From positions 1 to 60,997 of the forward strand of contig QCNX01000002.1 of assembly GCA_003210015.1 (NCBI GenBank): a stretch of 60,997 bases of DNA, written 5' to 3'. Below are positions 29,785 to 38,789 of the stretch, in pieces; the first letter of the stretch is position 1; each line of letters starts with the position of its first letter. The translations under genes were made by a program, and so were the position numbers. The notes beneath the pieces were generated by a model. The model was given only the letters and a program-made list of their open reading frames with translations. It was not told where the DNA came from and searched no databases. The DNA comes from Pelagibacteraceae bacterium AG-426-P20 (GTDB taxonomy: Bacteria > Pseudomonadota > Alphaproteobacteria > Pelagibacterales > Pelagibacteraceae).

Positions 29785-30849
29785 GTGAGCAAATATTTTT
29801 TATTAATATTTTTTACAATTTTATTTACTTCAAAAAGCTACTCTGACAACTATTTACTCTCTAAAATAATAGAACTAGATGAGCCATGGGGATCATCATT
29901 TATTAATAAAGATGAAATAATTGTTACTGAAAAAGGTGGAAAAATAAAAATAGTTAATATTAATTCTAAAAAAATCTCAGAAGTTAAGCATAATTTAAAT
30001 TTTTTAGATATTGGTCAAGGTGGGTTACTAGATATTATTCATCAAAATAATAACCTATGGATTTCATACACGGAGGATAGAGGGAATTGGGAAACAAGTA
30101 CTTCTATTGCAAAAGCAAAATTAGATAAAAAAAAATTAAATTTTAAAAATATATTTCAGGCAAATCCTCCTATAGATTCTGGTTATCATTTTGGCTCAAG
30201 ATTAGTGATTAAAGGTGATTATCTATTTGCATCAGCAGGTGAGAGAGGTCAAGGAATGATAGCTCAAGATCCTACAAAACACCCAGGAAGTATTATTAGA
30301 ATTCATTTAGATGGAAGTATTCCGAAAGATAATCCTAAATTTAAAGATAAACCAAATTGGTTGCCGGAAATTTATCAAATAGGAATTAGAAATCCCCAAG
30401 GTCTTACACTTTCAAAATTTGATGGAAAAATTTACATGAGCAATCATGGAGCAAAGGGTGGTGATTGGTTTGGTGAGGCTAAAAAAGGAGAGAACTATGG
30501 ATGGAAAATATTAGGTTGGGGAGGAAGAAATTATTCAGGATCTAAAATTGGTCCAAAATGGAAGCCTGGCTTTACTAAAGCAATTCAATACTGGGTGCCC
30601 TCAATTGCTGCTAGTGCTATCACAATCTACAAAGGGGAAGAGTTCAAAGAATGGAATGGCCATGCTTTAATCACTTCACTAAAAGATAAATCTTTAAGAA
30701 AATTAATCTTTAATGATTTATCTAATGTAAAAGAAGAAATTATTTTTAAAAATAAAATAGGAAGAATACGAGATATTCAAATTCATCCAGTTAATGGAAA
30801 AATTTATTTTTTGGCAGGTAATAAACTTTGGATGATGGAAAAAAGTTAA
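29785..30849 (+). CDS. Periplasmic PQQ-dependent sugar dehydrogenase (YliI-like); probable GTG start at 29785
   Basis: Signal peptide KYFLLIFFTILFTSKSYS; GQGGLLDI, HFGSRLVIKGDYLFASAGERGQ, GIRNPQGL, NHGAKGGDWFGEAKKGENYGWK. Confidence 0.88.
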   Translation: MSKYFLLIFFTILFTSKSYSDNYLLSKIIELDEPWGSSFINKDEIIVTEKGGKIKIVNINSKKISEVKHNLNFLDIGQGGLLDIIHQNNNLWISYTEDRGNWETSTSIAKAKLDKKKLNFKNIFQANPPIDSGYHFGSRLVIKGDYLFASAGERGQGMIAQDPTKHPGSIIRIHLDGSIPKDNPKFKDKPNWLPEIYQIGIRNPQGLTLSKFDGKIYMSNHGAKGGDWFGEAKKGENYGWKILGWGGRNYSGSKIGPKWKPGFTKAIQYWVPSIAASAITIYKGEEFKEWNGHALITSLKDKSLRKLIFNDLSNVKEEIIFKNKIGRIRDIQIHPVNGKIYFLAGNKLWMMEKS

Positions 30850-31112
30850 TTGTCTAAAATTTTCTTTTTAGCTTTTTCAAATTCTTCTTGGGTTAAGGCG
30901 CCACTTTTTAAGAGTTCATTTAATTTGTTTAATTCACTAGTTAAATTTTTAGTATCATTTAATGAATTTTCTATTTCTTCATTAGTATCAATTTCTAAAT
31001 TAGGTTTGTTAGTACTTTTTGCGCTAAATCCTGTCATAATAGCTCTACTACCTAAATAAAGCACAAAAATAAAAATTGGAATTACAAGTCCAAAAAAAAT
31101 TATCTTTTCCAT
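30846..31112 (-). CDS. SHOCT-domain small membrane protein
   Basis: N-terminal TM; C-terminal LNKLNELLKSGALTQEEFEKAKKKIL. Confidence 0.75.
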   Translation of the reverse strand: MEKIIFFGLVIPIFIFVLYLGSRAIMTGFSAKSTNKPNLEIDTNEEIENSLNDTKNLTSELNKLNELLKSGALTQEEFEKAKKKILDN

Positions 31113-31115
31113 AGT

Positions 31116-31319
31116 TTAATCTTCATCCTCCTCTCGCCAATTTTTTTCATACATTAACCAAGCGGCATATATTACAGAAAATGTACCAACGATCATACCA
31201 TAATCAAACCCAGTTTGCTGATCAAATAAGTACCAACCTAATTGTGTCGCTCCTATTGGGGGAATAGTAAGTATGAGCATAAGAATAACTATTCTGTAAG
31301 GATACTTAGGCTTTTTCAT
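31116..31319 (-). CDS. Hypothetical small membrane protein
   Basis: 67 aa, two hydrophobic segments, tightly packed with neighbours. Confidence 0.55.
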   Translation of the reverse strand: MKKPKYPYRIVILMLILTIPPIGATQLGWYLFDQQTGFDYGMIVGTFSVIYAAWLMYEKNWREEDED

Positions 31320-31353
31320 AAGCTAACTTAACAAATAAAACTTGTGGATTTAA

Positions 31354-32202
31354 TTACTTATTTTGCGATCTTTTGAAACAGTCAATTGTATTTTTAAGTA
31401 AACAAGCAATAGTCATTGGTCCAACCCCGCCAGGTACAGGTGTTAATGCTTTTGCATTTTTTGAAACTTCTTTAAAGTCTACATCTCCAACAATACCTTT
31501 GTCAGTTTTGTTAATACCAACATCAATTACTATTGTATCTTTTTTAACCCAGTCTCCCTTAACAAGTTCAGGAATACCTACCGCTGCAACAATAATATCT
31601 GCTTCTAGACATTCAGCTTTTAAGTCTTTTGTTTTTGAGTGAGTAATTGTGACGGTACAATTTTCTTTTAAAAGAAGCTGAGTCATTGGCTTTCCATTAA
31701 GATTAGATCTTCCAACTATAACTGCTTTTTTCCCATTTAAATTTGGTTCTATTTTCTTAATTAACAAATAACACCCCAATGGAGTACATGGTACTGAGCT
31801 CTCATAACCTGAGGAAAGATTTCCAACATTCATTGGATGAAAACCATCAACATCTTTTGCAGGATCAATCATTTCTATTACTTTTTGCTTATCAATATGT
31901 TTTGGGAGTGGCAATTGAACTAAAATTCCAGAAACTGTCTCATCTTTGTTTAATTCTTGAATTTTATCCAATATTGTTTTTTCTTCTACAGAATCTGGAT
32001 ATTTTATGACGTCAGATTTCAGTCCAACTTCATTAGCTGATTTTTCTTTATTTCGAACATAAATTTGGCTAGGTGTTAAATCTCCGATCAAAATTACAGT
32101 TAATCCTGGAACTTTATTATATTTGGCTTTTAAGTTAGAAACTTCTTTTTTTAGTTCTTCTCTTAAATCAGCTGCTATTTTTTTTCCATCAATTAAAATC
32201 AT
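31354..32202 (-). CDS. folD: Methylenetetrahydrofolate dehydrogenase/cyclohydrolase
   Basis: GILVQLPLPKHI, KDVDGFHPMNVG, VIVGRSNLNGKPM, TPVPGGVGPMTIACLL. Confidence 0.97.
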   Translation of the reverse strand: MILIDGKKIAADLREELKKEVSNLKAKYNKVPGLTVILIGDLTPSQIYVRNKEKSANEVGLKSDVIKYPDSVEEKTILDKIQELNKDETVSGILVQLPLPKHIDKQKVIEMIDPAKDVDGFHPMNVGNLSSGYESSVPCTPLGCYLLIKKIEPNLNGKKAVIVGRSNLNGKPMTQLLLKENCTVTITHSKTKDLKAECLEADIIVAAVGIPELVKGDWVKKDTIVIDVGINKTDKGIVGDVDFKEVSKNAKALTPVPGGVGPMTIACLLKNTIDCFKRSQNK

Positions 32203-32209
32203 AAATTTT

Positions 32210-32500
32210 TTAGAATATTATTGGTGCGATGTAGAGCTTCATACACATTTCTATAAACCAAATCAATAGAAGTAAAATAATAGGTGATATATCTAAAGAT
32301 CCTAAATTTGGTAAGAAACGTCTTATTTTATTTAAAATTGGATCTGTAAGTCTATAGCTAAGCTCTAAAATAGAGTAAACAAGTCTATTTTGTGTATTCA
32401 AAACATTAAAAGCTATCAACCAACTTAAAATTACGTTTGCTATCACCACATAAGAATAAAGTTTTAATATTTGTAAAACCAAATAAAAAATAGCTATCAT
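32210..32500 (-). CDS. YggT-family membrane protein
   Basis: VIANVILSWLIAFNVLN, LTDPILNKIRRFLPNLGSLDISPIILLLLI. Confidence 0.9.
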   Translation of the reverse strand: MIAIFYLVLQILKLYSYVVIANVILSWLIAFNVLNTQNRLVYSILELSYRLTDPILNKIRRFLPNLGSLDISPIILLLLIWFIEMCMKLYIAPIIF

Positions 32501-33582
32501 TTTTTTTCAATATAAATAGAAGTGCTAGGAAATGCGAATGAAGCTTTATTATTTTCTACAATTTGCTTAATTTCAATAGCTAATTTTTCTTTTACTGAAA
32601 GCCATTCATTCCAACTATCTGATTTTGTAAAACAACGAACATACATGTCAATTGAACTATCTGAAAATTTATCAACTCTAACTGCAATTCCTATACTTGT
32701 ATTAAAGTCCTCACTTTTCTTAATATGATCTTCAATTTGATTTCGAATAGTTTTTAATTGATCAACTGTTGTGTCGTATTGAAGAGTAATAATCCAACTG
32801 ATTAACCAGTTAGAAGTTTCGCTTACATTAGTGACTGCGTTTTCAGCAAACTGGAAGTTTGGAATAATTGCCAATGATTTATCAAATTTTCTAATTGTTG
32901 TTGATCTAAATCCTATTTTTTCGACTATTCCCTCTATTATCCCATCAACTAAAATCCAATCTCCTATTTTAAATCTTTTTTCAACCAAAACTAAAATCCC
33001 AGAAATCAAATTTTTAAATAAATCTTGCGCCCCTAGCGCAACAGCAACTCCAAAAAGTCCTAGACCAGCAATAATTGGGCCAATTTTTATTCCCCATAAT
33101 TCAAGTACAGCTGCAAGACCTAAAATGAAAATTAGAATCTTCAAAGATTTAATAATCCATCCGATCAACTCTCTCGTTAAAATTTTATCAAGACCACTAA
33201 GAATATATGAAATTGGTTCAATGATTTGATGAATGACCCAAAAAATTAAAATAGTGATCAAGGTCCTATTAATAGTGTCTACAACTTCTCTTCCTTCAGT
33301 TGAAAAAGTCATATAATAACTAGCAATAAAAAAACCAAGAACAATTGGTAAAAATCTTGCTGGACCAATCAATGATTGTACAAAAGTGTCGTCTAATTTG
33401 TTAGTTGTTCTTTTTGAGATTATCTCTAATTTTTTTATAATAAGCTTACTTATTAATCCTCTAAAAATTAAGAAAAGAAAAAATATTCCAATTCCAATTA
33501 ATATTTGAAAAATATCAACTCCAAGAATTCCCTTATTCCATACAGATAAAAATATATCTGAAAAATTACTTATTATTTCCAT
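32497..33582 (-). CDS. MscS-family mechanosensitive ion channel
   Basis: FGVAVALGAQDLFKNLISGILVLVEKRFKIGDWI, VEKIGFRSTTIRKFD, IPNFQFAENAVTN. Confidence 0.95.
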   Translation of the reverse strand: MEIISNFSDIFLSVWNKGILGVDIFQILIGIGIFFLFLIFRGLISKLIIKKLEIISKRTTNKLDDTFVQSLIGPARFLPIVLGFFIASYYMTFSTEGREVVDTINRTLITILIFWVIHQIIEPISYILSGLDKILTRELIGWIIKSLKILIFILGLAAVLELWGIKIGPIIAGLGLFGVAVALGAQDLFKNLISGILVLVEKRFKIGDWILVDGIIEGIVEKIGFRSTTIRKFDKSLAIIPNFQFAENAVTNVSETSNWLISWIITLQYDTTVDQLKTIRNQIEDHIKKSEDFNTSIGIAVRVDKFSDSSIDMYVRCFTKSDSWNEWLSVKEKLAIEIKQIVENNKASFAFPSTSIYIEKK

Positions 33583-33584
33583 AT

Positions 33585-34283
33585 CTAAATTTTATATAAC
33601 AAATATTCTTCTTCTCCAGGGTTAAAAAGAAATATCTTCTTCCATTTAATTTCATTCAATATTGATGAGGTTTTTTCACTAATACACATTAAATTTGTAT
33701 TCATCCAAAGCTTTTCAGATTGATTTACTTTTATAAAACTCAAAAAATTTAAGGCACTATTTTGAGAATAGATATAGACAATATCTGGTATATTTTGCTT
33801 CAATGCTTTTACAAAGTCATCATCAAATTTTTGATTATTAATAGCTCTATAATTAATTACTCTCTTTATATCATACCCTTCTTTTATTAACTGTCGATCT
33901 AAATCAACTGATATAGCTTCTCCACTTACATAAATTAATTTTCCATCTTTTTTATCAAAGTTTTGTAAAACTAATTCTTTTAAATTTTCGACATTTCCCT
34001 CTGCAGAAATAACATTTTGAAAACCTATACTTCTAGCTTTTTTTTCAGTTGCAGCACCCACACAGAAACATAAAAGATTTTTATCTATATTTTTTATATT
34101 TAAAAACTTAACTGCATTAGCACTCGTAAAAATAATTCCTTTGAAATTTGAAAAATCAATTTGTTCATAATCCAATTTTTTTATACTTAAAAGTGGAAGA
34201 TGAGAAACTTGATGTCCTAAAGATTTAAATTTTAAAATGATATTATAACAATCATCTAATGGCCTTGTTAATAAAATATGCAT
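33585..34283 (-). CDS. hemD: Uroporphyrinogen-III synthase
   Basis: ILLTRPLDDC, FTSANAVKFL, adjacent to hemC. Confidence 0.85.
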   Translation of the reverse strand: MHILLTRPLDDCYNIILKFKSLGHQVSHLPLLSIKKLDYEQIDFSNFKGIIFTSANAVKFLNIKNIDKNLLCFCVGAATEKKARSIGFQNVISAEGNVENLKELVLQNFDKKDGKLIYVSGEAISVDLDRQLIKEGYDIKRVINYRAINNQKFDDDFVKALKQNIPDIVYIYSQNSALNFLSFIKVNQSEKLWMNTNLMCISEKTSSILNEIKWKKIFLFNPGEEEYLLYKI

Positions 34284-35201
34284 TTATTTTTTATAACTCC
34301 CGTTAGATTTTTTTTTTAAAATTCTTCCCACTTCTTCACCGAGTTTTTTTGCATCATAAATTTTTGAAGATTTTTTTTCATAGAATCTCTGACTTCCATC
34401 TAAAGAAAATAATTCAGCTTCAAGAATAATATTGTCTTTCTTTATAGTTGCATGAACTCCTATTGCTGTTTCACAATCACCTTCTAAAACTTTTAAAACA
34501 TTTCTTTCAGCACAAGCTCTTAGAGAAGTTTCTTTATCATTAATCTTATCTAAAAGAGAAATAATTTCATTATCATTATCACGACATTGAAGTGCAATAA
34601 TTCCTTGACCTGCACTGGGAATTATTTTTTCAGCTGAAAAAATTTCAGAAACTTTATCTTCCATATCTAAAGATTTTACTCCAGCATAAGACAAAACTAT
34701 AGCGTCATATAAACCATCTTTGAGTTTTTGAATCCTGGTATCAACATTTCCTCTAATAAGTTTACAAATAAAATCTTTTCTTATTTTTTTAATTTGGAAT
34801 TCTCTACGATATGAAGATGTGCCTATAATCGCTTTTAATTTTAATTCATTAAGTTTTCTTTTATTTTTAGTAATTAAAATTTCTCTAGGGTCATTCCTTT
34901 TTAGAAATATATTTGTTTTTAAACCATGAGTTTCAATTGCTGGCATATCTTTTAATGCATGAACAGCAATATCAATATTTTTATCCAAAAGTTCTTTCTC
35001 TATATTTTTTGAGAATAAACCTTTTCCACCTACTTCTGATAACCTAATATCTTTAATCTGATCACCTTTTGTTAATATTTTTATAATCTCAATATCCTCA
35101 TCTTTAAAATTTGTATTTTGAATAATCTTATTTTTAGCCTTTTGAGCATAAATTAATGCTAACTTACTACCTCTAGTTCCAATAATTATTTTTCTCTTCA
35201 T
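34284..35201 (-). CDS. hemC: Porphobilinogen deaminase
   Basis: IGTRGSKLALIYA, DIAVHALKDMPA, LIRGNVDTR, EGDCETAIGVHA. Confidence 0.96.
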   Translation of the reverse strand: MKRKIIIGTRGSKLALIYAQKAKNKIIQNTNFKDEDIEIIKILTKGDQIKDIRLSEVGGKGLFSKNIEKELLDKNIDIAVHALKDMPAIETHGLKTNIFLKRNDPREILITKNKRKLNELKLKAIIGTSSYRREFQIKKIRKDFICKLIRGNVDTRIQKLKDGLYDAIVLSYAGVKSLDMEDKVSEIFSAEKIIPSAGQGIIALQCRDNDNEIISLLDKINDKETSLRACAERNVLKVLEGDCETAIGVHATIKKDNIILEAELFSLDGSQRFYEKKSSKIYDAKKLGEEVGRILKKKSNGSYKK

Positions 35202-35257
35202 AAAAAAATTTATTTCTTACTTGTATTGAGATTGTACAATTAATAAAAACTATTTGA

Positions 35258-36331
35258 ATGAGTAAAAAACCCTTAATTCTTGGAATAGAAACCAGTTGTG
35301 ACGAAACCGCAGCATCAATTGTTACTGAAAATGAACATGGAATACCAATAGTTTTATCTAATGTGATCTCAAGTCAAGTAGATGTTCATAAAGAATTTGG
35401 AGGCGTAGTCCCTGAATTAGCAGCTAGATCACATATAGAGAAAATTGATTGGATTGTTCAAAAAGCAATTAGAGAAAGTGGGAAAAAAATTGAAGAAATT
35501 AATGCAATCGCTTCAACTGCAGGTCCAGGACTAATAGTGTGTTTATCGGTAGGTTTAAGTTTTGGGAAGAGTCTTGCTTCAATATTAAACAAACCTTTTA
35601 TTGCCATAAATCACTTGGAAGGTCATGCCTTAAGTCCAAAACTTAATTCAAAATTAAACTATCCATATTTACTTTTGTTAATATCTGGAGGTCATTCTCA
35701 ATATTTGCACGTACAGAATATTGGTACATATAAAAGATTAGGAACTACAATTGATGATGCACTTGGAGAAGCGTTTGATAAAACTGCAAAATTACTTGGA
35801 ATAAAATTTCCTGGTGGTCCTCAAATTGAGATATTAGCCAAAAAAGGAAATCCAAAAAGATTTGATCTTCCTAAACCAATTTTAAATAAAGGAGGATGTA
35901 ACTTATCTTTTGCTGGACTTAAAACAGCAGTGCTTAAAATAAGTAAAAATATTAAAAACGATCAAGACAAATTTGATTTGGCTGCTTCTTTTCAAAAAAC
36001 AATTTTAGATATTCTTTTAAAAAAAACAACTATCGCCTTTAAAGAGTATGAAAAAACCAATTCAAAAAAAAATAAAATATTTGTTGTGGCCGGAGGAGTG
36101 GCAGCTAATGAACAAATTAGACTAATGTTAATAAAGCTATGTGATGAAAATGGTTATAAACCTGTGTTTCCACCAATAAATTTATGTGGAGATAATGCGG
36201 CAATGATTGCTTTGGTGGGATTAGAAAAATTTAAAACTAACAAATTTTCTTCTTTAGACAGCCCTGCTAAACCAAGATGGCCTTTAGACGAAAAAGCTGA
36301 ATTCTTAAAGGGAGCTGGAGTTAAATTATAA
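35258..36331 (+). CDS. tsaD: tRNA threonylcarbamoyladenosine biosynthesis protein TsaD
   Basis: LGIETSCDETAAS, GPGLIVCLSVG, NHLEGHALSP, ISGGHSQYL, GDNAAMIALVG. Confidence 0.97.
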   Translation: MSKKPLILGIETSCDETAASIVTENEHGIPIVLSNVISSQVDVHKEFGGVVPELAARSHIEKIDWIVQKAIRESGKKIEEINAIASTAGPGLIVCLSVGLSFGKSLASILNKPFIAINHLEGHALSPKLNSKLNYPYLLLLISGGHSQYLHVQNIGTYKRLGTTIDDALGEAFDKTAKLLGIKFPGGPQIEILAKKGNPKRFDLPKPILNKGGCNLSFAGLKTAVLKISKNIKNDQDKFDLAASFQKTILDILLKKTTIAFKEYEKTNSKKNKIFVVAGGVAANEQIRLMLIKLCDENGYKPVFPPINLCGDNAAMIALVGLEKFKTNKFSSLDSPAKPRWPLDEKAEFLKGAGVKL

Positions 36332-38299
36332 TTCAATATTTATTTTTGGTTCTTCACTGAAATATTTATTATAAATAATTTTATAAGCTTCTTCAATATT
36401 TTTTGTATAGACCGAAGTATTAAACAAATTAGAACTTTTTTTATTAACTTTAATTTTATCTTTGATTTCTGCAAAATAGTTTTTATCATTTGAAATTTTT
36501 AGGGCTAACTTTTCATACTCATCAAAACTGTTTGTGATTAATTCACCCACACTAATTGTATTTATCAAGCTTGCAGCAACTCTACTTGCAAAGGATTTAC
36601 CTTTTAAAGTAACAACTGGAAGATCCATTCTTAAAGCATCACTACATGATGTGTGGGCATTATATGGATAAGTATCAAGCAACAAATCTGCTAATTTTAA
36701 TCTGGCTAAATGTTGATCTAAAGGTACATGATCAGCAAAAATTAATCTTTTAGGATCTAATCCCTGTTCAGATAAAGCATTTTTTAAATTTTTTTCTGAA
36801 AATTTATTATCCTTAAGCAGCCATAAAACACTATCTTTTTTTTGTTTTAGAATTTTTATCCAAGCCAAAAATATTTTAGGATTAATTTTTTGATGACTAT
36901 TAAAGCAACAAAAAATAAATTGATTTTCAGGTAAACCATTTTTTTCTCTGGTTAAATTACTATCTAAGATCGCCTTATTTTCTTCGTTTGGTTGATATGT
37001 GTCAGGTAAATAAATAATTTTTTCTGAATAATATTTTTCTTCATCAGCAGATATCAAAGTTTTATCAGCAACAATATAATCCATACATTTTGATCCAGAC
37101 GTTCCTGGGTAACCAAGGAAATTCACTTGTATGGGTGCTGCCTTATGCAAAAAAACGCCAAACCTATTATTATTACCAGTGTAGCCCATACAATCGATTG
37201 CTATATCTATTCCTTTATCTCTAGATAAATTAACAGCCTCATTGTTGTCTAGAAGGCTTATATCATTAAAACTATCAAAACATTTTAATATTCTATTTTG
37301 TACTAAGTCATTTTTATTTAACTTTGGACCAAAATAAAATCCATGTAATTCAAATTTTTTTTTATTATGGAGTTCAAACATTCTCACCATTAAATGCCCC
37401 ATGGGGTGAGTTCTAAAATCTGCCGAGAAAAAACCCAACTTAATTTTATCATTTTTTTTATTATTAAATTTTAGATTCATCTCATGTTTGAGTCTATATT
37501 CTTGTTGCCATATTTCAGAGCATCTAAGTTGCAACTCCGGTGAGTCAAAAAGTGTAGTTATTGGATATGGCGGAGAAGACTTAATACTTTTTTGAATCTG
37601 TGTCTCTAATTCTAACATATCATTTTGAAAGTTATCCCATTCACACATTCTTGTTTTAGTATGAATAAAATTTCCTAATACAAAAGATGGTTCTGATTTA
37701 ATCTCTAAAGCTCTTTTATAATTATCTAAAGCTTCATCTAATTTATTTAAATCAAAATAAATGTCTGCTTTATCTATAAAAGCTTTTAAATTATTAGGTT
37801 CGTATATCAATATCTTGTCTATTTCAGATAGAACTTGTGTAAAATTTTTTTGTTTTTTAAATATTTCTTTTCTGCTTTTAATTGAAGGAAGATAATCATA
37901 TTTGATTGCTAGCGCTGAATTATAATTCTCTAAAGCTTTTTGTATATTATTTAATTTTGAATATGCATTACCTCTATTATGATAAGCCTCAAAATAATCA
38001 GATTTAATATTAATTGCTTTATCATAATTTATTATAGCATTGTCTATTTCATTTATTTTTAAATAAACATTTCCAAGATTATTATATCCAAAAAAATAAT
38101 CTTTATTCAATTCTATTGTTTTTTTCCAATTAATTATTGCCTCATCAAACTTTTTAAGTTCATATAATATAACAGCATAAATGTTATATATTTCAAAATT
38201 TGAATCAATTTTACTTAAAATTTCTTCACACTGTTTTTTTGCATTCAAAAAATCTTTTTTTTTATATAAATCAAATAATTTTTTTAGATTTTTGTCCAT
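36326..38299 (-). CDS. TPR-repeat protein with O-GlcNAc transferase (OGT/SPINDLY)-like C-terminal domain
   Basis: TPR units (YNNLGNVYLKINEIDNAIINYDKAINI...); FFSADFRTHPMGHLM, QVNFLGYPGTSGS, YLPDTYQPN, FCCFNSHQKINP, LLDTYPYNAHTSCSDALRMDLPVVTLKGKSFASRVA. Confidence 0.92.
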   Translation of the reverse strand: MDKNLKKLFDLYKKKDFLNAKKQCEEILSKIDSNFEIYNIYAVILYELKKFDEAIINWKKTIELNKDYFFGYNNLGNVYLKINEIDNAIINYDKAINIKSDYFEAYHNRGNAYSKLNNIQKALENYNSALAIKYDYLPSIKSRKEIFKKQKNFTQVLSEIDKILIYEPNNLKAFIDKADIYFDLNKLDEALDNYKRALEIKSEPSFVLGNFIHTKTRMCEWDNFQNDMLELETQIQKSIKSSPPYPITTLFDSPELQLRCSEIWQQEYRLKHEMNLKFNNKKNDKIKLGFFSADFRTHPMGHLMVRMFELHNKKKFELHGFYFGPKLNKNDLVQNRILKCFDSFNDISLLDNNEAVNLSRDKGIDIAIDCMGYTGNNNRFGVFLHKAAPIQVNFLGYPGTSGSKCMDYIVADKTLISADEEKYYSEKIIYLPDTYQPNEENKAILDSNLTREKNGLPENQFIFCCFNSHQKINPKIFLAWIKILKQKKDSVLWLLKDNKFSEKNLKNALSEQGLDPKRLIFADHVPLDQHLARLKLADLLLDTYPYNAHTSCSDALRMDLPVVTLKGKSFASRVAASLINTISVGELITNSFDEYEKLALKISNDKNYFAEIKDKIKVNKKSSNLFNTSVYTKNIEEAYKIIYNKYFSEEPKINIEL

Positions 38300-38359
38300 A
38301 TTTATTGTAAATAATTATTAAAAATAATATGCGATAGTCAAAGTAACTTAAATTAAAAA

Positions 38360-38773
38360 ATGAGCTATTGGTTATTAAAATCAGAACCGGATGTTTGGTC
38401 TATAGATCAACAAAAAAAAGCTGGCGTTAAAGGGGCACCTTGGGATGGAGTTAGAAACTATCAGGCAGCAAAAAATTTAAAATCAATGAAAAAAGGAGAT
38501 AAATGTTTTTTTTATCATTCAAATATTGGAAGAGAAATTGTTGGAATAGTTGAGGTAATTAAAGAAGCATATCCAGACACGACCGATAAATCAGGCCGAT
38601 TTGTTGCTATTACTGTAAAGTTTGTAAAAAAAATAAGTAAACCTGTTAATCTTGATAAAATAAAAAAAAACAAGGAATTAAGCCATTTAGCTCTTATTAA
38701 ACAAAGCAGACTGTCCGTGATGCCTATAGACTCTAAAAGCTGGAAAATATTAAACGACATGGGTAGAATTTAG
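38360..38773 (+). CDS. EVE domain-containing protein
   Basis: [44 protein letters not shown]. Confidence 0.92.
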   Translation: MSYWLLKSEPDVWSIDQQKKAGVKGAPWDGVRNYQAAKNLKSMKKGDKCFFYHSNIGREIVGIVEVIKEAYPDTTDKSGRFVAITVKFVKKISKPVNLDKIKKNKELSHLALIKQSRLSVMPIDSKSWKILNDMGRI

Positions 38774-38789
38774 ATATAAATTAAAAATT

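Noticed and set aside
32831-33229. 132-aa plus-strand ORF opposite the MscS-family gene
   Set aside because: Entirely antisense to a well-supported CDS; Pro/Ile/Ser-rich shadow translation without family motifs
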